From positions 393,255 through 457,254 of the forward strand of contig JANPWX010000644.1 in NCBI GenBank assembly GCA_024734555.1: a stretch of 64,000 bases of DNA. Reading direction: 5' to 3'. Of the stretch, positions 1-10,852 are shown one piece after another. Source of the DNA: Trochalopteron elliotii. Taxonomy: Eukaryota > Chordata > Aves > Passeriformes > Leiothrichidae. The notes under the pieces were generated by a model. That model made no database searches, was not told the DNA's origin, and saw nothing but the letters and a program-made list of their open reading frames with translations. How positions within the stretch are numbered: the stretch's first letter is position 1; each line of letters opens with the position of its first letter. The position numbers were made by a program, and so were the translations under genes.

Positions 1-1
1 T

Positions 2-860
2 TGGGACAAAAGGTTTCACCCACTTCTGAGGAATCCACCAAGGGCCTGAGGGAGTAGCCACACATGCATAGCCATGACCCTAGATCATGAGCTCATAGAA
101 ACCTTTGGTTTACCAAGTTTCTGGATCCCTAATCAAGACTGGTGGATGCTGAGACAATTTGAACTGATTGCCACTGTTGAAATGATGTACCACTGGCGGA
201 CTCATGTTTTCAAATGAACAGTTCAGAAAATTGATGGTAAACATGACTTTGCAGAGCTTCTGCTGCGGAGACATCCACACAGTTGAACTGCTCTGTCTAG
301 CCAAGACCTGCTTGAGCGTCTGGTGTGCATGCTCAACCACAGCTTGACCTGTGGGGGAGTGAGGGATGCTAGTTTTATGTTCCACTCCCCACTGCTGGAC
401 AAATTCCAGGAATTCCTTGGACACGTACGATGGGCTGTTATCAGTTTTGATTTCTTTTGGGATCCCCAACACTGAAAAAGCTTGCACTAGGTGCTGCTTG
501 GCATGCATAGACTTTTCTCCTGCATGGGCAGAGGCATACACTGTGCCCGAATATGTGTCAATGCTTACATGAACATATTTGAGGCGACCAAAACTAGGAA
601 TGTGTGTGATGTCTGCCACACTTCACAACTGCCAAGGCCCCAGGGGTTAACCCCCATCCCCATCGATGGTACGGCTTGGAGCTGGCAGTTGGGACAGGTG
701 GCCACAATAGCTCGAGCCTGACTCCGTGTTAGCTGGAACTGACGGATCAGACCTGGCACATTTTTGATGGTATTGTTGGTGACTCAGCTTTGTCTGTTGG
801 AAGACGTCAGGGAGACGTGCTTTTTCAACTGGTGCAGCAAGGGAGTCTGCCTGGCGATTC
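2..860 (-). pseudogene. pol: ERV pol, integrase segment (broken, open at window edge)
   Basis: This is integrase, the enzyme that joins proviral DNA to host DNA. The N-terminal zinc-binding part shows SHQQYHQ (H-x3-H) near 800 and CPNC in a second frame near 695. The core shows the three acidic residues in context: ADITH near 613, KTDNSPSYVS near 440, and the glutamate in GQAVVEHAHQTLK near 335. The C-terminal part continues past a stop at about 107 as the tract GYACVATPSGPWWIP and then leaves the window. The core from 110 to 619 is open, but the zinc-binding part and the core are in different frames, and two stops (TAA and TAG) break the C-terminus. The catalytic residues survive but the protein does not. 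Confidence 0.9.
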
Positions 861-1510
861 CCCTCTGCAATTTCACCTGGGAAATCAGTGTGTGACCTTA
901 CATGCATCACATAGAACGGATGCTCTTGATGAGAAACTAAATAAATCAGCTTTGAAAGCAATCTGAAGAGATGTTCATTCACTATTTCTTTGAGCACAGC
1001 CTGCTCCGCTCTGGACACTACCCCCGCTACGTATGCAGAGTCCATTACCTAATTAATTGGTTCCAAGAACTTTCCAAAAGCTCTTACCACTGCGGCCAGC
1101 TCAGCCACTTGGGGGGATACCTCCACAAACTCAACATCAGCTTCCCAATGCTGAGTCTGTGGATTTCTCCAAGTCATCACCGACTTGTGGGAAGCCCCAG
1201 ATGCGTCCGTGAACACTGTGAGAGCTTTGAGTGGTCTCCGATTCCTCTTCTTTTGAGGAATGAGGTGGAATTCCTCATTGAACAACTTGTGAGACGGGGC
1301 ATGGACTGATATTTGTCCCCTGTAGCTGTCCAGAGATAATTGGAGACTGGCATTGCCCTGGAGCAAATGCTCAAACATGTCTTTCGTCAGCCTCTCAGGA
1401 GAGTTCCTTCCCTCCTCAGAAAGTTTGACTGGAAGGTGAATACATATAAAGTCACAACCAGCCAGTTCATACAATCTCATCCTAGCCTTCCGAATCAGCT
1501 GAGATATCAA
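770..1510 (-). pseudogene. pol: ERV pol, RNase H segment
   Basis: This is an RNase H domain, which removes genomic RNA during reverse transcription. TVFTDASG gives the first aspartate, VAELAAVVRAF the glutamate, MDSAYVAGVV the second aspartate and EGNRQADSLAA the last. The two open stretches 1049-1510 and 647-1045 are in the same frame, separated by one TAG codon at 1046-1048 directly before MDSAYV. The segment follows the RT part after a frame change near 1510-1545 and leads into the integrase zinc-binding region. The family assignment is clear from the spacing of the four acidic residues. The stop and flanking frame changes make it inactive. Confidence 0.88.
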
Positions 1511-1544
1511 CTCTTGTGGCTCAGTGATGGTCTTGGATCTTTGG

Positions 1545-2640
1545 TTAGAGAGGAAAACCCCACTCTGTGATCAAGAGCGAACCTCTCTGCCCCTCGATCC
1601 ATTGGAAAATCAAACCATGCAAATGTGGCAGCTTTCCTAAAACAATGAAATGGAAAGGCACGTTTGGCTCACACCAATGAGCCTGCCTCTCTGACAAGGC
1701 CTTCTGTACCTTTTCAATTGCTGTCTTTGCCTCTGGGGTCAGCTCCCTGGGAGAAACCAGCTCCCTCTCCCCCTTCAGTAAATTGAAGAGGGGGGCTAGA
1801 TCCTCATTTGTGAGGCCTAGCCAGAGTTTTACCCAATTCAAAGACCCACACAAGGAGTGGAGATCTGCTAGGGTTTTGAGACTGCACTCAGTTTCCAGTT
1901 TCTGTGGAACAACGGTCCTTGCAGTGATTTGCAAACCCAGGTACTTCCAAGATGGCATCCTTTGAACTTTGTCTTCCTGCAGTTGAAATCCAGCAGAGGT
2001 TAAAACCTTAACCACTAGGTCAAGCGTGTGTTGGAGTATAGTCATTGGGGGCACACACAAGCACATCATCCATGTAGTGAAGGATGATGGCGTCCTTTCT
2101 CTTGGCGTGCACCAGGGACAGCAATGAGGCTACATACCGTCAGCATATGAAAGGGCTTGATTTTAGGCCTTGGAGCAAAACTCTCCAGTGATAGCACTTC
2201 ACTGGGGCTTCTTGGTTAATGGTGGATACTGAGAATGCAAACCGTGGGACATCTTCAGGGTGTAGTGGAATTTGGAAGAAGCAGTCCTTGATATCTAGGA
2301 CAACCAATTGCCAATCTCAAGGGAGCAATGTTAGATTAGGCATCCCTGGTTGGAGTGGTCCCATGTCCTCTATAATTTTGTTTATTTCCCTGAGATCATG
2401 GAGCAGCCTCCACTTGTCCTTCCCTGGTTTCTTTACTACAAAGACTGGGGAATTCCAAGGGCTTGTTGTCTCTTCTAGGTGTCCTTGAGCCAATTGCTCC
2501 TCCACGAGCTCCTCAAGTGCCTTGAGCTTCTCTTTACTCAATGGCCACTGTGGTACCCTTCTTGGGGTATTATCCAACCATGTTAACTTTTGGGTAGGGT
2601 GCTCCACAGTGGCTATTTTTAAAAATCCTGGGGTGTTTTA
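1545..2640 (-). pseudogene. pol: ERV pol, reverse transcriptase segment
   Basis: This is retroviral reverse transcriptase. The upstream part (2317-2607) has the fingers motif GHLEETTSPWNSPVFVVKK followed by DKWRLLHDLREIN. The same frame then continues through a TGA near 2310, the palm block LVVLDIKDCFFQIPLHP with its catalytic aspartate, another TGA near 2128, and the intact YMDD box at 2065-2076. A one-base frame change follows within about 40 bases, after which the connection domain reads QHTLDLVVKVLTSAGF and WKYLGLQITA in another frame to 1545. All three palm aspartates can be seen. The two TGA codons sit where CGA would fit, suggesting CpG decay (inference). Confidence 0.92.
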
Positions 2641-2660
2641 GGAATGACCAGTTGGACTCT

Positions 2661-3529
2661 TCACTGGGACATGGTGTCTCTCCCCCACAGGGGGGCCTTA
2701 TATTCTGCAACGAATGGATGGACACTTGCCAATTTTTCATCAGGTCCCTCGATTTGCAAGATGCTTTTTGAAATTTTTGCCGATGTGATTCCTCCTATGC
2801 CCTGAAGTTTGCCCGCTACAGGTTGCAATTCCCAATGTGATGGCCACATGGTCTCAGGTATAATCGTGACGTCTGCGCCTGCGTCAAGACCCCCTCCACA
2901 TGGAGGCAGTCTGTCCCACATGCTAGATTGCATGCCATAGAGGGTTTATTCTCTCCTACCACCTCTGCCCAGTAGACTTCCGGTGATTTTCCATCTGCTA
3001 TGATCTCTGCTGGAACGGGAGCGGCCTGGGCAAGAATTTGCCCCTCTACTAGGTAAAATGGTGGGTGCATGCAGCGTGCCAACAGCATAAGGCATGCTAT
3101 CTTTCCCTTAATGGTCATGGGAGCTACCTCAATCTCTAAGGATGCGTGTGCTGTGCCCCCAATAACAAAATACTCACTGTCCAGTCCCACGTGGCAAACC
3201 GTCAGGTCCAATGAGATGTTTGACAGGTCCACAGTAATGACTGTCCAATCAGTAGATCTGAAATTAAAACCTTTGGTAGTCATGATCCTAAATCGGCCTC
3301 GCAGTTGCCAAACCTTGTTAATTGAGCATTTGACATTTTCATTTTTCTGCATCCCCACACCATGTGTCCCATCCTCCCCCTTTTTTGTTAAGAGAGAGGC
3401 ATTCTCCAGTGTGGGTCCCGTTATATTTATATCTTTGCGTGCAGTTGTATTAACAGTGGGTACGCGCTTTAAGCTCAGGTGTTTTTTTGTTGAACTTCTG
3501 TTTCTGGTTTTGTGGGCAGGCTCTGGCAA
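2661..3529 (-). pseudogene. pro: ERV pro segment: spacer region and aspartic protease with altered active site
   Basis: The first part (3529-2816) lies between the nucleocapsid and the protease. This is where betaretroviruses carry a dUTPase, but I see no convincing dUTPase motif set, so I leave it unnamed. The protease starts after a frame change at about 2885-2935: LDAGADVTIIPE contains the active-site triad, read as DAG (2877-2885) rather than the usual D-T/S-G, and the segment ends with PLWGRD about 10 residues before the stop at 2661. The flap and C-terminal region (LQGIGGI, SVHPFV) look normal. The Ala codon is GCA, one transition from Thr. With the frame change and the missing hydroxyl residue, no active protease is expected. 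Confidence 0.85.
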
Positions 3530-5180
3530 AGTGTCCTGGCTTTTTGCAACAGAGGTAGATGATGTGCTGCAGCTGGTTTGGTGACACTGGTTGCCTCCTT
3601 AGTCCTGGTACTGCAGCTGTGGCAGTCTGTGGGTGTGCCAGTCCTGGATTCCTTTCAGGTGCATTGAACATTTCTGCTTTCCTGGTACAAGCTTCTATCA
3701 TCTGTGCGAGACTAGGTGATGGTTCTAGGGGAAGGCTAAGAATAATTCCACGACAGGTCTCATTAGCATTCCTCTGAGCCATCTCCTTGATCAATTCTGC
3801 CTGCACCACCAGGTCTTGCACTTGTCTTTCCACTTGTGTTCTCAGACAGTCCACAAACTGCAAGAAATTCTCGGAAGGAGACTGTTCAATGTTAACCTAA
3901 CTGCCCTTAATTTCAATTGTTGGCAGCCGATAAAATGTTTTTTTCTGAACATTACAGATCTTATCTAAAACTGACTTGGATAACACTCGAGTTTGCTTTT
4001 CTGGACAGTGCCAATCACCTTTACCACACAGATGATCATGTGTGATATCATTATCATCATCATCTTTTGCTTCGCCAGGAGTTTGGTTAATCTCTTGTAA
4101 TAGTGTTGTGAGAGCTCTTTTCCATCTGCTTTCCCACAGATCATACTCTAAGGGAGTCAACAGGCATCTGAATAGGTCTTTGATGTCACTAGGTACCATC
4201 TCATTTGAATTAAAAGTTGCCCTCATCATACCTTTAAAAATTTCACTGGATCTTCCAAATTCTCTCTGTATTTTGAAAATCTCCTTTTTATCTTGATAGG
4301 ATAATGGCTGATAAGTTCTTTTGCCATTTCTCTTACCAAGATAAATGACAGGTGCCACAGAGGGTATGCCTTCATCAGCATTTTTCTGAGTTACTAAAAT
4401 TCCTGCTGTGCTTCCAGTGCCCAGGGAGGCAGGAGGCATTCCCTCTCTTCCCCCTGGGGTCTGGCAAGAGGCAGCAACCCCCCACTCTCCTGGGGTCTCA
4501 GGTGAGGCTGCTCATGTCTCCTTGCCGTGAGGGAATCGCCCCCCCTGCCGCCAGGCCTGTGGGCTGGGGGCTGCCCACCCCCATCCCCACCAGGGCTGGA
4601 GGCTGCAAGGGGCCCGCCCCCATCCCCACAGTAGCTCAGAGGGCATGAATGGATTAGACAAGGGATATGGAATAGGGATGGGGATTAGGGAGGAGAAGGG
4701 ATTGTGGGAAGAGGAAGCAAGCACATGGTGTCCGCCATTTCCCTCCACCATGCAGTACTGTGGGGGACTCAGGAGTCCCGGGCTGGTATGGTGAGTCCCA
4801 GAGTCCTGTTTCTGCTGGGGAGACTCGCTAAGCCCATCCAGCTGGGGAACAGAGGAATCAGGAAAAAGGGAAGGATTTGGATAATTTATCTGTGGCTATC
4901 TGCTTTGTTCTGCTTCCAGCAGCTGCTTGCGTGCTTGCAAAAATATTGGAATTAATAGAGAAGCTTTTTTATCACCATTTTTGACTTTCAAAGTTAATAT
5001 TTGTCCAATTTTATCCCAAAATGAAACCGAATTCAAATCCTGCAAGGCAGAATCTGGGATTTCAGCCGATAGCCAGCAGACAAATCGTGTTAGTAACTTT
5101 TCTGGAATTCTAACATCAATTAAAATATTTTTAAGCTGTTGTAATACACTCTTTTGATGAACAGATAGCCATACACCCAT
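3450..5180 (-). pseudogene. gag: ERV gag: matrix, capsid, nucleocapsid with three in-frame stops
   Basis: This is retroviral Gag, the structural polyprotein. The start at 5180 gives MGVWLSVHQKS, whose Met-Gly fits a myristoylation signal. Matrix runs to a TAG at 4896-4898. The same frame continues through a Pro/Trp/Gly-rich stretch with a TGA at 4512-4514. Capsid follows (YQPLSYQDKKEIFKIQREFG), with a TAG at 3897-3899 just before the major homology region (QSPSENFLQFVDCLRTQVE). It ends with a single visible zinc knuckle near 3560, where CCKKPGHFARAC keeps the second Cys, the His and the last Cys, but the first Cys position is Tyr (TAC). The frame spans 577 codons without a frameshift. Capsid and the major homology region fix the family; the three stops make it non-functional. 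Confidence 0.92.
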
Positions 5181-5811
5181 GATTCTGTTGTTTTAAGAGC
5201 TATCTGTCCAATATCTACCTTCTGACGCAAAAAACACAGCAAGAACTTTCTCCGATCCCCTCTCTCACCTGAGAAAGCAGGGACGGGCAGGGAAAAACCA
5301 CGGGGCTGGGAGTGCGTCACTGCTGCCCCTTCCCGCTGGCTCCGGCGGAACGGGGGGAGGTCCAGTCACAGTAGCTTGGCTTCTGGGACCTGACCCCTGC
5401 CACATATTCCTCCGAAACATGGGGTCTGCCGGCAGGGGCGGGGAAAAAAAAAATCCCCACGTTTACACAAACCAAGCCTGCCGGGTCCTAGCGCACTTGG
5501 CAGCCACGCATTTTCACGAACCACTGGTAAGAACGCACCCCCCAGCTAGGGGCTATTCCTGGGGTAGCCGCAACATGAGGGGATCTTATGTGCCTTCTGT
5601 GGACCGTGGGTGTTGTGCAGCAGCATCAGAAGTCCTTGTCGTGAGCCAACTTGCTTCTTCTGGCATGGAACAAGCTACCGGCCCATCCCCCAACACCTCC
5701 AGCCACGTAAAAACCAGCTGATAGGTGAGAGGGTAGTTGGACTGCTCAAAAGCTTTCGAGACCCCTGGATAAGGACTCCAGCTATTGCGTGGGCTTTCAG
5801 TATTTCATAAA
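5181..5811 (-). other. ERV 5' leader between primer site and gag
   Basis: This stretch lies between the primer-binding site and the gag start codon, where the packaging region and splice donor of a retrovirus normally sit. It is clearly more GC-rich than the flanks and has no long open frame on the minus strand. I could not identify a dimer-initiation or packaging hairpin by eye. Confidence 0.6.
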
Positions 5812-5829
5812 AACCTACACTGAGCGCCA
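5812..5829 (-). other. Probable tRNA-Lys-type primer-binding site
   Basis: The minus strand reads TGGCGCTCAGTGTAGG starting at 5829, three bases after the LTR 3' end. The first six bases are those of Lys-type retroviral primer sites. The remaining bases differ from the Lys-1,2 type at only a few positions, mostly transitions, as expected in an old element. Its place between the LTR end and the leader supports the call. Confidence 0.65.
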
Positions 5830-5831
5830 AC

Positions 5832-6230
5832 TGAAATATCCCCCCACAGCCCCCTGGGGCTCTTTGGCTAGCTCAGTTCCTTCAGAGGGATATCTCAGAG
5901 ACAAGACAAAAGATCCAAAAGAGTCTCTTACCCTCGGGATTATTCCAAGGCTTTATTCTCGAACGTTACCAGGGGAGCAAGAGTGTGAACAAGGAAGAAC
6001 AGGGCCTTATCTAGTCTCCTGCTCAGGAAAAGATAGCTGGAGCTCAGCAACCAGGTCAAGAAAGGAAGGAAAGGTCAAACCCTATAGGGTCCTGGGGAAA
6101 AACCCTTCCCCAGAGAAATACAACAGGGGAGGTGGAAAAGGGTTGGGTCTGGATAGGCCTGGGAAAGGAACCAAAACTATGCAGGCCTTGGAAACAAAGG
6201 TTAGGTTTTGTCTTTACTAGATCATGTACA
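5832..6230 (-). repeat. 5' LTR of the minus-strand ERV
   Basis: The minus-strand LTR ends in GATATTTCA at 5832, just before the primer site. The poly(A) signal AATAAA is at 5952-5957, followed by about 120 bases of U5-like sequence. A weak TATA-like element (TAGATAAGG) lies near 6012-6020. The outer U3 boundary is uncertain: TGTACATGATC at 6230 is a reasonable TG start, but its match to the other end is poor, and anything from about 6190 to 6266 is possible. Confidence 0.7.
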
Positions 6231-6266
6231 GAAGAAACTGCACCTGCATAATCATCATGATATGCA

Positions 6267-6573
6267 TGTTAAATGTAATGATTGTTTGGTATTTGAATAT
6301 GATTATTGTTTAAGAATCATGAGAAATTATATTTGGGGGGCTTGGTGGAAACTACAAGAGTTCATGCTTAGATAAGATCAATGTATACAATAGAACAATA
6401 TGAGTTTAATAATTAATATGTAGTTATATAACAAAAGGGTATAAAAACATGTCCATTTCAAATCCGTGTCGGAGTCAGATTTGGGTTTGTACCCTGTACC
6501 CCTGATTCCCAGAGCTCTTCAGTAAAAGAACCTGCATATTATCATTCTGTGATTATGTGTTTCAACACTAACA
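6267..6573 (+). repeat. Solo LTR, plus strand, different family, next to the ERV
   Basis: A TATA box (TATAAAA at 6440-6446) is followed about 80 bases later by AGTAAA (6521-6526) and then a short U5-like tail ending in TTTCAACA (6567) or CTAACA (6573). The proposed start TGTTAAATG at 6267 is partly complementary to the end. Orientation is opposite to the neighbouring provirus and the sequence is unrelated. No target-site duplication was found, so either end may be off, and part may lie beyond the adjacent provirus. Confidence 0.6.
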
Positions 6574-9379
6574 CAATGATATTTCTACAAGTGTGGTTTC
6601 CTTCTACTTCAGTTTTTCTTCTTCTTTGCACCACCTACATAATCTTTTTATGCAGTCTCTGATGGCACACTGGGCACATGCTGCAGGACCTTGGCCTCAC
6701 ACAGCGAACTGAGCAGAAGGATAGGGAGCATCCACAATTGCAAGAGAAAGCCTGTTCAGTCCCTGGAGCCCAGGAGGGCTTATGCACAGATTATTCAGTT
6801 GGACGTTGTGTGTACCCACATACACAGAAAAAACCTGTGAAGTACTTAGAATACACTTAGACAAGAAGACTCACCAAATACTGAAATTTCCATGCTCTTA
6901 ATAGGGTTCTGCTAGGTAGTTGTACAATGACAATCATCTAGGTTAATCGTATGGTCAAATGTGAGCCTGTTTCTTAGAGATGGTGAAAATTGTTGATCCT
7001 GAAGGATCCTTTCCTATTTTCAACACTTCTTCGAATCACAGATATGCTAGATGTGCCTCATAAACAGCTGCTTAATATTTTTGAGTGTGGGGGTTTTTAA
7101 AGCTAATTTTGCTTTGCTGAAGCCTTCCAAAATTGTTTACACCTGCCAAATTGTGGGCAACATTCCATATCTGCATTAGCTCTAGGTGAGACTCTGATAG
7201 CTCTGCACCTCATGCACTTTCATCTAGTAGCACGAAGATTATAGTAGTCTCTCATTAACTTGGTTAAGGAATGGTTTGCTTTTTTTTTTCCCCAAAATTC
7301 TAATGTGAGGAATTAATTGAGAGAGGGGGGTTTTTTTGAGTCCATTAAAAGGTTTTAATATCATGAACTTGATCAAGAAAGAAAAAGTTAATTTCCTAAG
7401 TAGTTGAAAATATGGTGGAGATACAATTTATTTTCTAAATAAAGAAAATATTATAGGTTTGGAGGTTAAAATGGCTCATTCTTCCATTAGTACAACACTT
7501 AATCTTTTAATTATAATAAATATATTAATCTTTTAATAATAATAAATATATTACTATTGCATTTACTCTGGATTCTGGCATGCATAGTAAGGGAGCTGAA
7601 ACCTTTAAAATGACTTCCTGTTGAACTGAGCTGGCTTTTAAAACCTTCAAAACTATGTAAATTGCAATGCAACAAAACTAGGAAAATAGGATGAAAGTGC
7701 TGTGAAAAAAAACTGACATTGTGCTCCTGCCATCTTGTGGCTCTGTTGCAGAGTCCTAAGAACATAAACTCATTCATTTATACACTTCAATTAGGTTCCA
7801 GTATTAGCTCTCCTAGTCCCTATCTGTGGCATAGGATTGCCAGTAATAATTGTGCACGCATCAATAGTTCAGATAAAGCATAGCCATGTATCAAAATAAA
7901 AACATTATGTATCAGGACAACATACTTGGAAAGAGAGATTCTTACTTTGTAGACCTCTTAACTTCTCCTCTGGGCTCCAGCCATGCTTTCCCAAAGGAAA
8001 AAAAATACATTTTGTTACATTTCTAGAACCACATGTATAAGAAATATATACATTTACCTATACATTAAAGTATTTTAACATATTTTTCTCCTAGAAATGC
8101 ATACATTTGTACATATATGTACCATTCAAAATGTATGCATTTAAATATCTGTGATTCTTAGCTGGACCTGAAGATGCCAGAAGATAAAGTACATGGTCAG
8201 CCTTATTTATTTCAATTTCACTTTTTCCTAAGAGAATCAAGACCTATGATTACATTCCCCAAAACTGCTACTTCCAGGAGCTACCACATCAACTCACACA
8301 ATCTGACCTGAATGCAAACCATTTAACTCAATTGAACACACTACCATGTTTCTGTTCAGATAGATTCAGTCTGAAATGAAACACTGGAAAGCAAAACATT
8401 GCAACAAAATTGAAACCTAAACACTGAAAATGTCAATTTTGCAGACTTTGGTTTATTCAGCTCATTGTGGTCACACTCGATTTACATTAGAAAGCTTTAA
8501 TAAGATCTAATCAAAAGCCATCAGCTGACCAATTCAGTATGAACAGAAACTGCTAACTTCCTTCATTTTATCTTGGAGCCCAAACATAGAAGCTAGCAAT
8601 TTTTCTCTGTCCTGAGAACTTCAAGGCTGATCACATAAGATCAAGGCTTACAGAGTTTATCTTCCAGCAGTTCCGTAGGGCTAATACACACACCCACACA
8701 AAAACCAGAAAGAAATTATTTTGAGCAATGGGTGGCCATGTCCTTGGGGTCCCCTGATGACTTCTTGGAAAGAGGTCATGATACAGGAATTTAGCAGATA
8801 GTACCCTACAAAGAAGGTCCATGCAATTCCTACTGCAGAGAAGGAGTAAAATGTTTACTATTCCATCCTGGCCACATCTTATGACAATATATTAAATGTT
8901 CTTAATTTTTATGTGAAAGGACTGGCACATTAGAGCACTGCCAAGACCACTCAGCTATAGATAGCCCATTCTCTTTCTGATGGAAAAGGAAAACTGCATT
9001 TGGAGAAAAAAGATTTAATCAGCTTGTAAAAGACCTCTGGAGGCCTGCTCAAACCAGGATGAACTCAGAGCCAGTTGCTTAGTCGAATTATGGACACCTC
9101 CAAGCCTGGAAATTTCACAACCTCTTTAGAACATTTGCTCTATTACTTGAATAACCTTAATAATAATAATAAAATCTAGTATCTCATTGGAATTTCCTGT
9201 ACTGCTTTTTATGCCCTTTATCTCTCAGCCCTTCACTGTTGAAATGAAATAAAACTCTGGCTCCATCCTCGTTATACTTGCTCATTCATTATCTGAAGGC
9301 AGCAATTAAAATCCCCCCATCTCAGCCTTTTTATCTCAACACAGACCAAAGCTAGCACTCAGTACACCACATGTCCCAG
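6574..9379. other. AT-rich intergenic sequence without recognised features
   Basis: No gene, RNA or clear repeat was recognised here. It contains short A/T-rich simple stretches, for example tandem TAATAAATATA units near 7505-7555 and telomere-unrelated TATA/ACAT runs near 8040-8150. Open frames are short and have no recognisable motifs. Confidence 0.5.
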
Positions 9380-9383
9380 CGGA

Positions 9384-9690
9384 CTATTCTTTCCAGTTGT
9401 TCTCCAGGGAACTTTCTCCAGTATACCTGTGTCTTTCTTGTACTGGGGAAGCCCCAAACAGACCACAGTAGTCCAGCTCAAATGCTAAACAGAAGGGAAT
9501 TATCATGAACTCTTCTGTGAGCCTGCTGACTACACTTTTGCTAATACAGAGGATATGGGTGATCTTTTCCTTCATTGCACCTTGCTCATTCATGTTCAGC
9601 TTGTGAACCCCTTTCTTGACAGTCAGAAACCCAGTGTCTGGATGAGGCCTCCATCATTTCATCAATCTAACAAGGCCCCTCTGGATTCAC
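9384..9690 (-). repeat. Old CR1 LINE fragment, antisense
   Basis: The plus strand reads CTTGTACTGGGGAAGCCC, then a CAGACCACAGTAGTCCAG-like tract and a TTCATGTTCAGCTTGTGAACC-like tract. This is the reverse complement of the CR1 ORF2 C-terminal region seen in the cleaner copies at 19.0 and 60.7 kb. It is much more diverged than those and has no clean 3' end. Confidence 0.6.
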
Positions 9691-10852
9691 CCATGCTATG
9701 TTTTCACTATACAATCTGTATTTCCCCATCTGGCTACCATAGCATAGAGAAGATTCTGATTGATATCTAAGGATCTTGAAGTTGAAGAATCAGAGAACAA
9801 ATAATTTTTGTCCAGCCTTTCTGTCCCTGGAATATCAGTTCAGATAGGAATTCTATCTTGATATTAATACTATTAAATATTCTTTGCATATGCTGAAGAA
9901 AAAATAACTGATGATTATCAGAAAGATGTAATTTTCAAGTATTTGTTTGAAAATATTTAGAAGGTTAATATCCGGTGTCTTCAGGTTTCTGAAGAACAGC
10001 TGACCTAAAATATTGGACAGGTAATAAATAACATCAACTGAACGGGACAGTTTTCAGGTGCTCTGACTAACAGACTGATTTTTCCACTATACGGTTATGT
10101 TTCCAGACACTTTCATTCTTCTGAACAACTTTTTTCCTACTGAAGTCTTGTCTCTTCTTGTCCTGTTTATAAATTATTGCAGAAAATTGGAAGAGCATCA
10201 AGTGAGATATTGGTAAAAGTAGATTAACATCTTCAGTTATAAGAAAATAATTACTTTTCACTTTTATTTCAATCAAATATGCTGGAGGAAAAAAGCTTTA
10301 ACCATGAGTAAATACATTCTGCAGATGAGCAAGAATTGGATGAGCTATGATAACTGAAAATATAATACGTTACAGTCTGCTAGATCTCCATGCAGCATAC
10401 TTCATTGTTGGATGACCAGGACTAATTTTCAGAAAGAAGAGCGAATATGTGTGTTTAACTGTATTGCAATAGCACATACCAGAATTGCAGCCCTCCACCA
10501 GCATGCATCATCACCAGAATCCTGTAGTGCCAAGTACCACATACAGAAGACAAAGACTGTCTCTGCCTCAAGCAAAGAGTATCTAGGACCAGTACAAAAG
10601 AAAACAGAGAGAACTGCTAAATAATTTCTAAGAACATCAAGAAGAAAAACAAATCCAAAATTAGTAAGATATTAAAATACTCTAGATCCTCTATCAGTAA
10701 CTCAAATTTCCAAGGTCAGGTTCCTCTGATATTAGAGAGAAATTGTGAAATCTACTGGCCAAATGAAAGTTTTAATACCACTTTAGTACCAGTACACAGA
10801 GAATAACTGTTGAGGTGTACATTTTGGGTTTTCCAATAATTCTGTATGTTTT
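9691..10852. other. Intergenic sequence, nothing recognised
   Basis: AT-rich sequence with no supported gene or repeat. The last five bases (GTTTT, 10848-10852) form the left target-site duplication of the LTR that follows. Confidence 0.45.

Larger units (their letters stand above)
1..6230 (-). mobile_element. Degenerate class II endogenous retrovirus, 5' LTR to integrase
   Basis: Read on the minus strand, the order is 5' LTR, Lys-type primer site, leader, gag (matrix, proline-rich region, capsid, zinc knuckle), pro, reverse transcriptase, RNase H and integrase, the standard order of an alpha/betaretrovirus-like provirus. The element runs off the left edge inside the integrase C-terminus, so env and the 3' LTR, if present, lie outside. 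Gag keeps one reading frame with three stop codons. Pro and pol carry stops and several frame changes, so no full-length product is possible. Several stops fit C-to-T decay at CpG (two TGA codons in RT). Class II is inferred from the capsid and major homology region, the protease position, the YMDD box and the primer-site type. The target-site duplication cannot be checked because only one end is visible. Confidence 0.93.

Noticed and set aside
2816..3200. dUTPase domain upstream of the protease
   Set aside because: Position is right for a betaretrovirus-like element, but the conserved dUTPase motifs could not be matched, so the region is left unnamed.
3069..3584. 171-residue open frame, plus strand
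   Set aside because: Antisense shadow of the ERV gag/pro region.
5789..6220. 143-residue open frame, plus strand
   Set aside because: It is antisense to the ERV 5' LTR.
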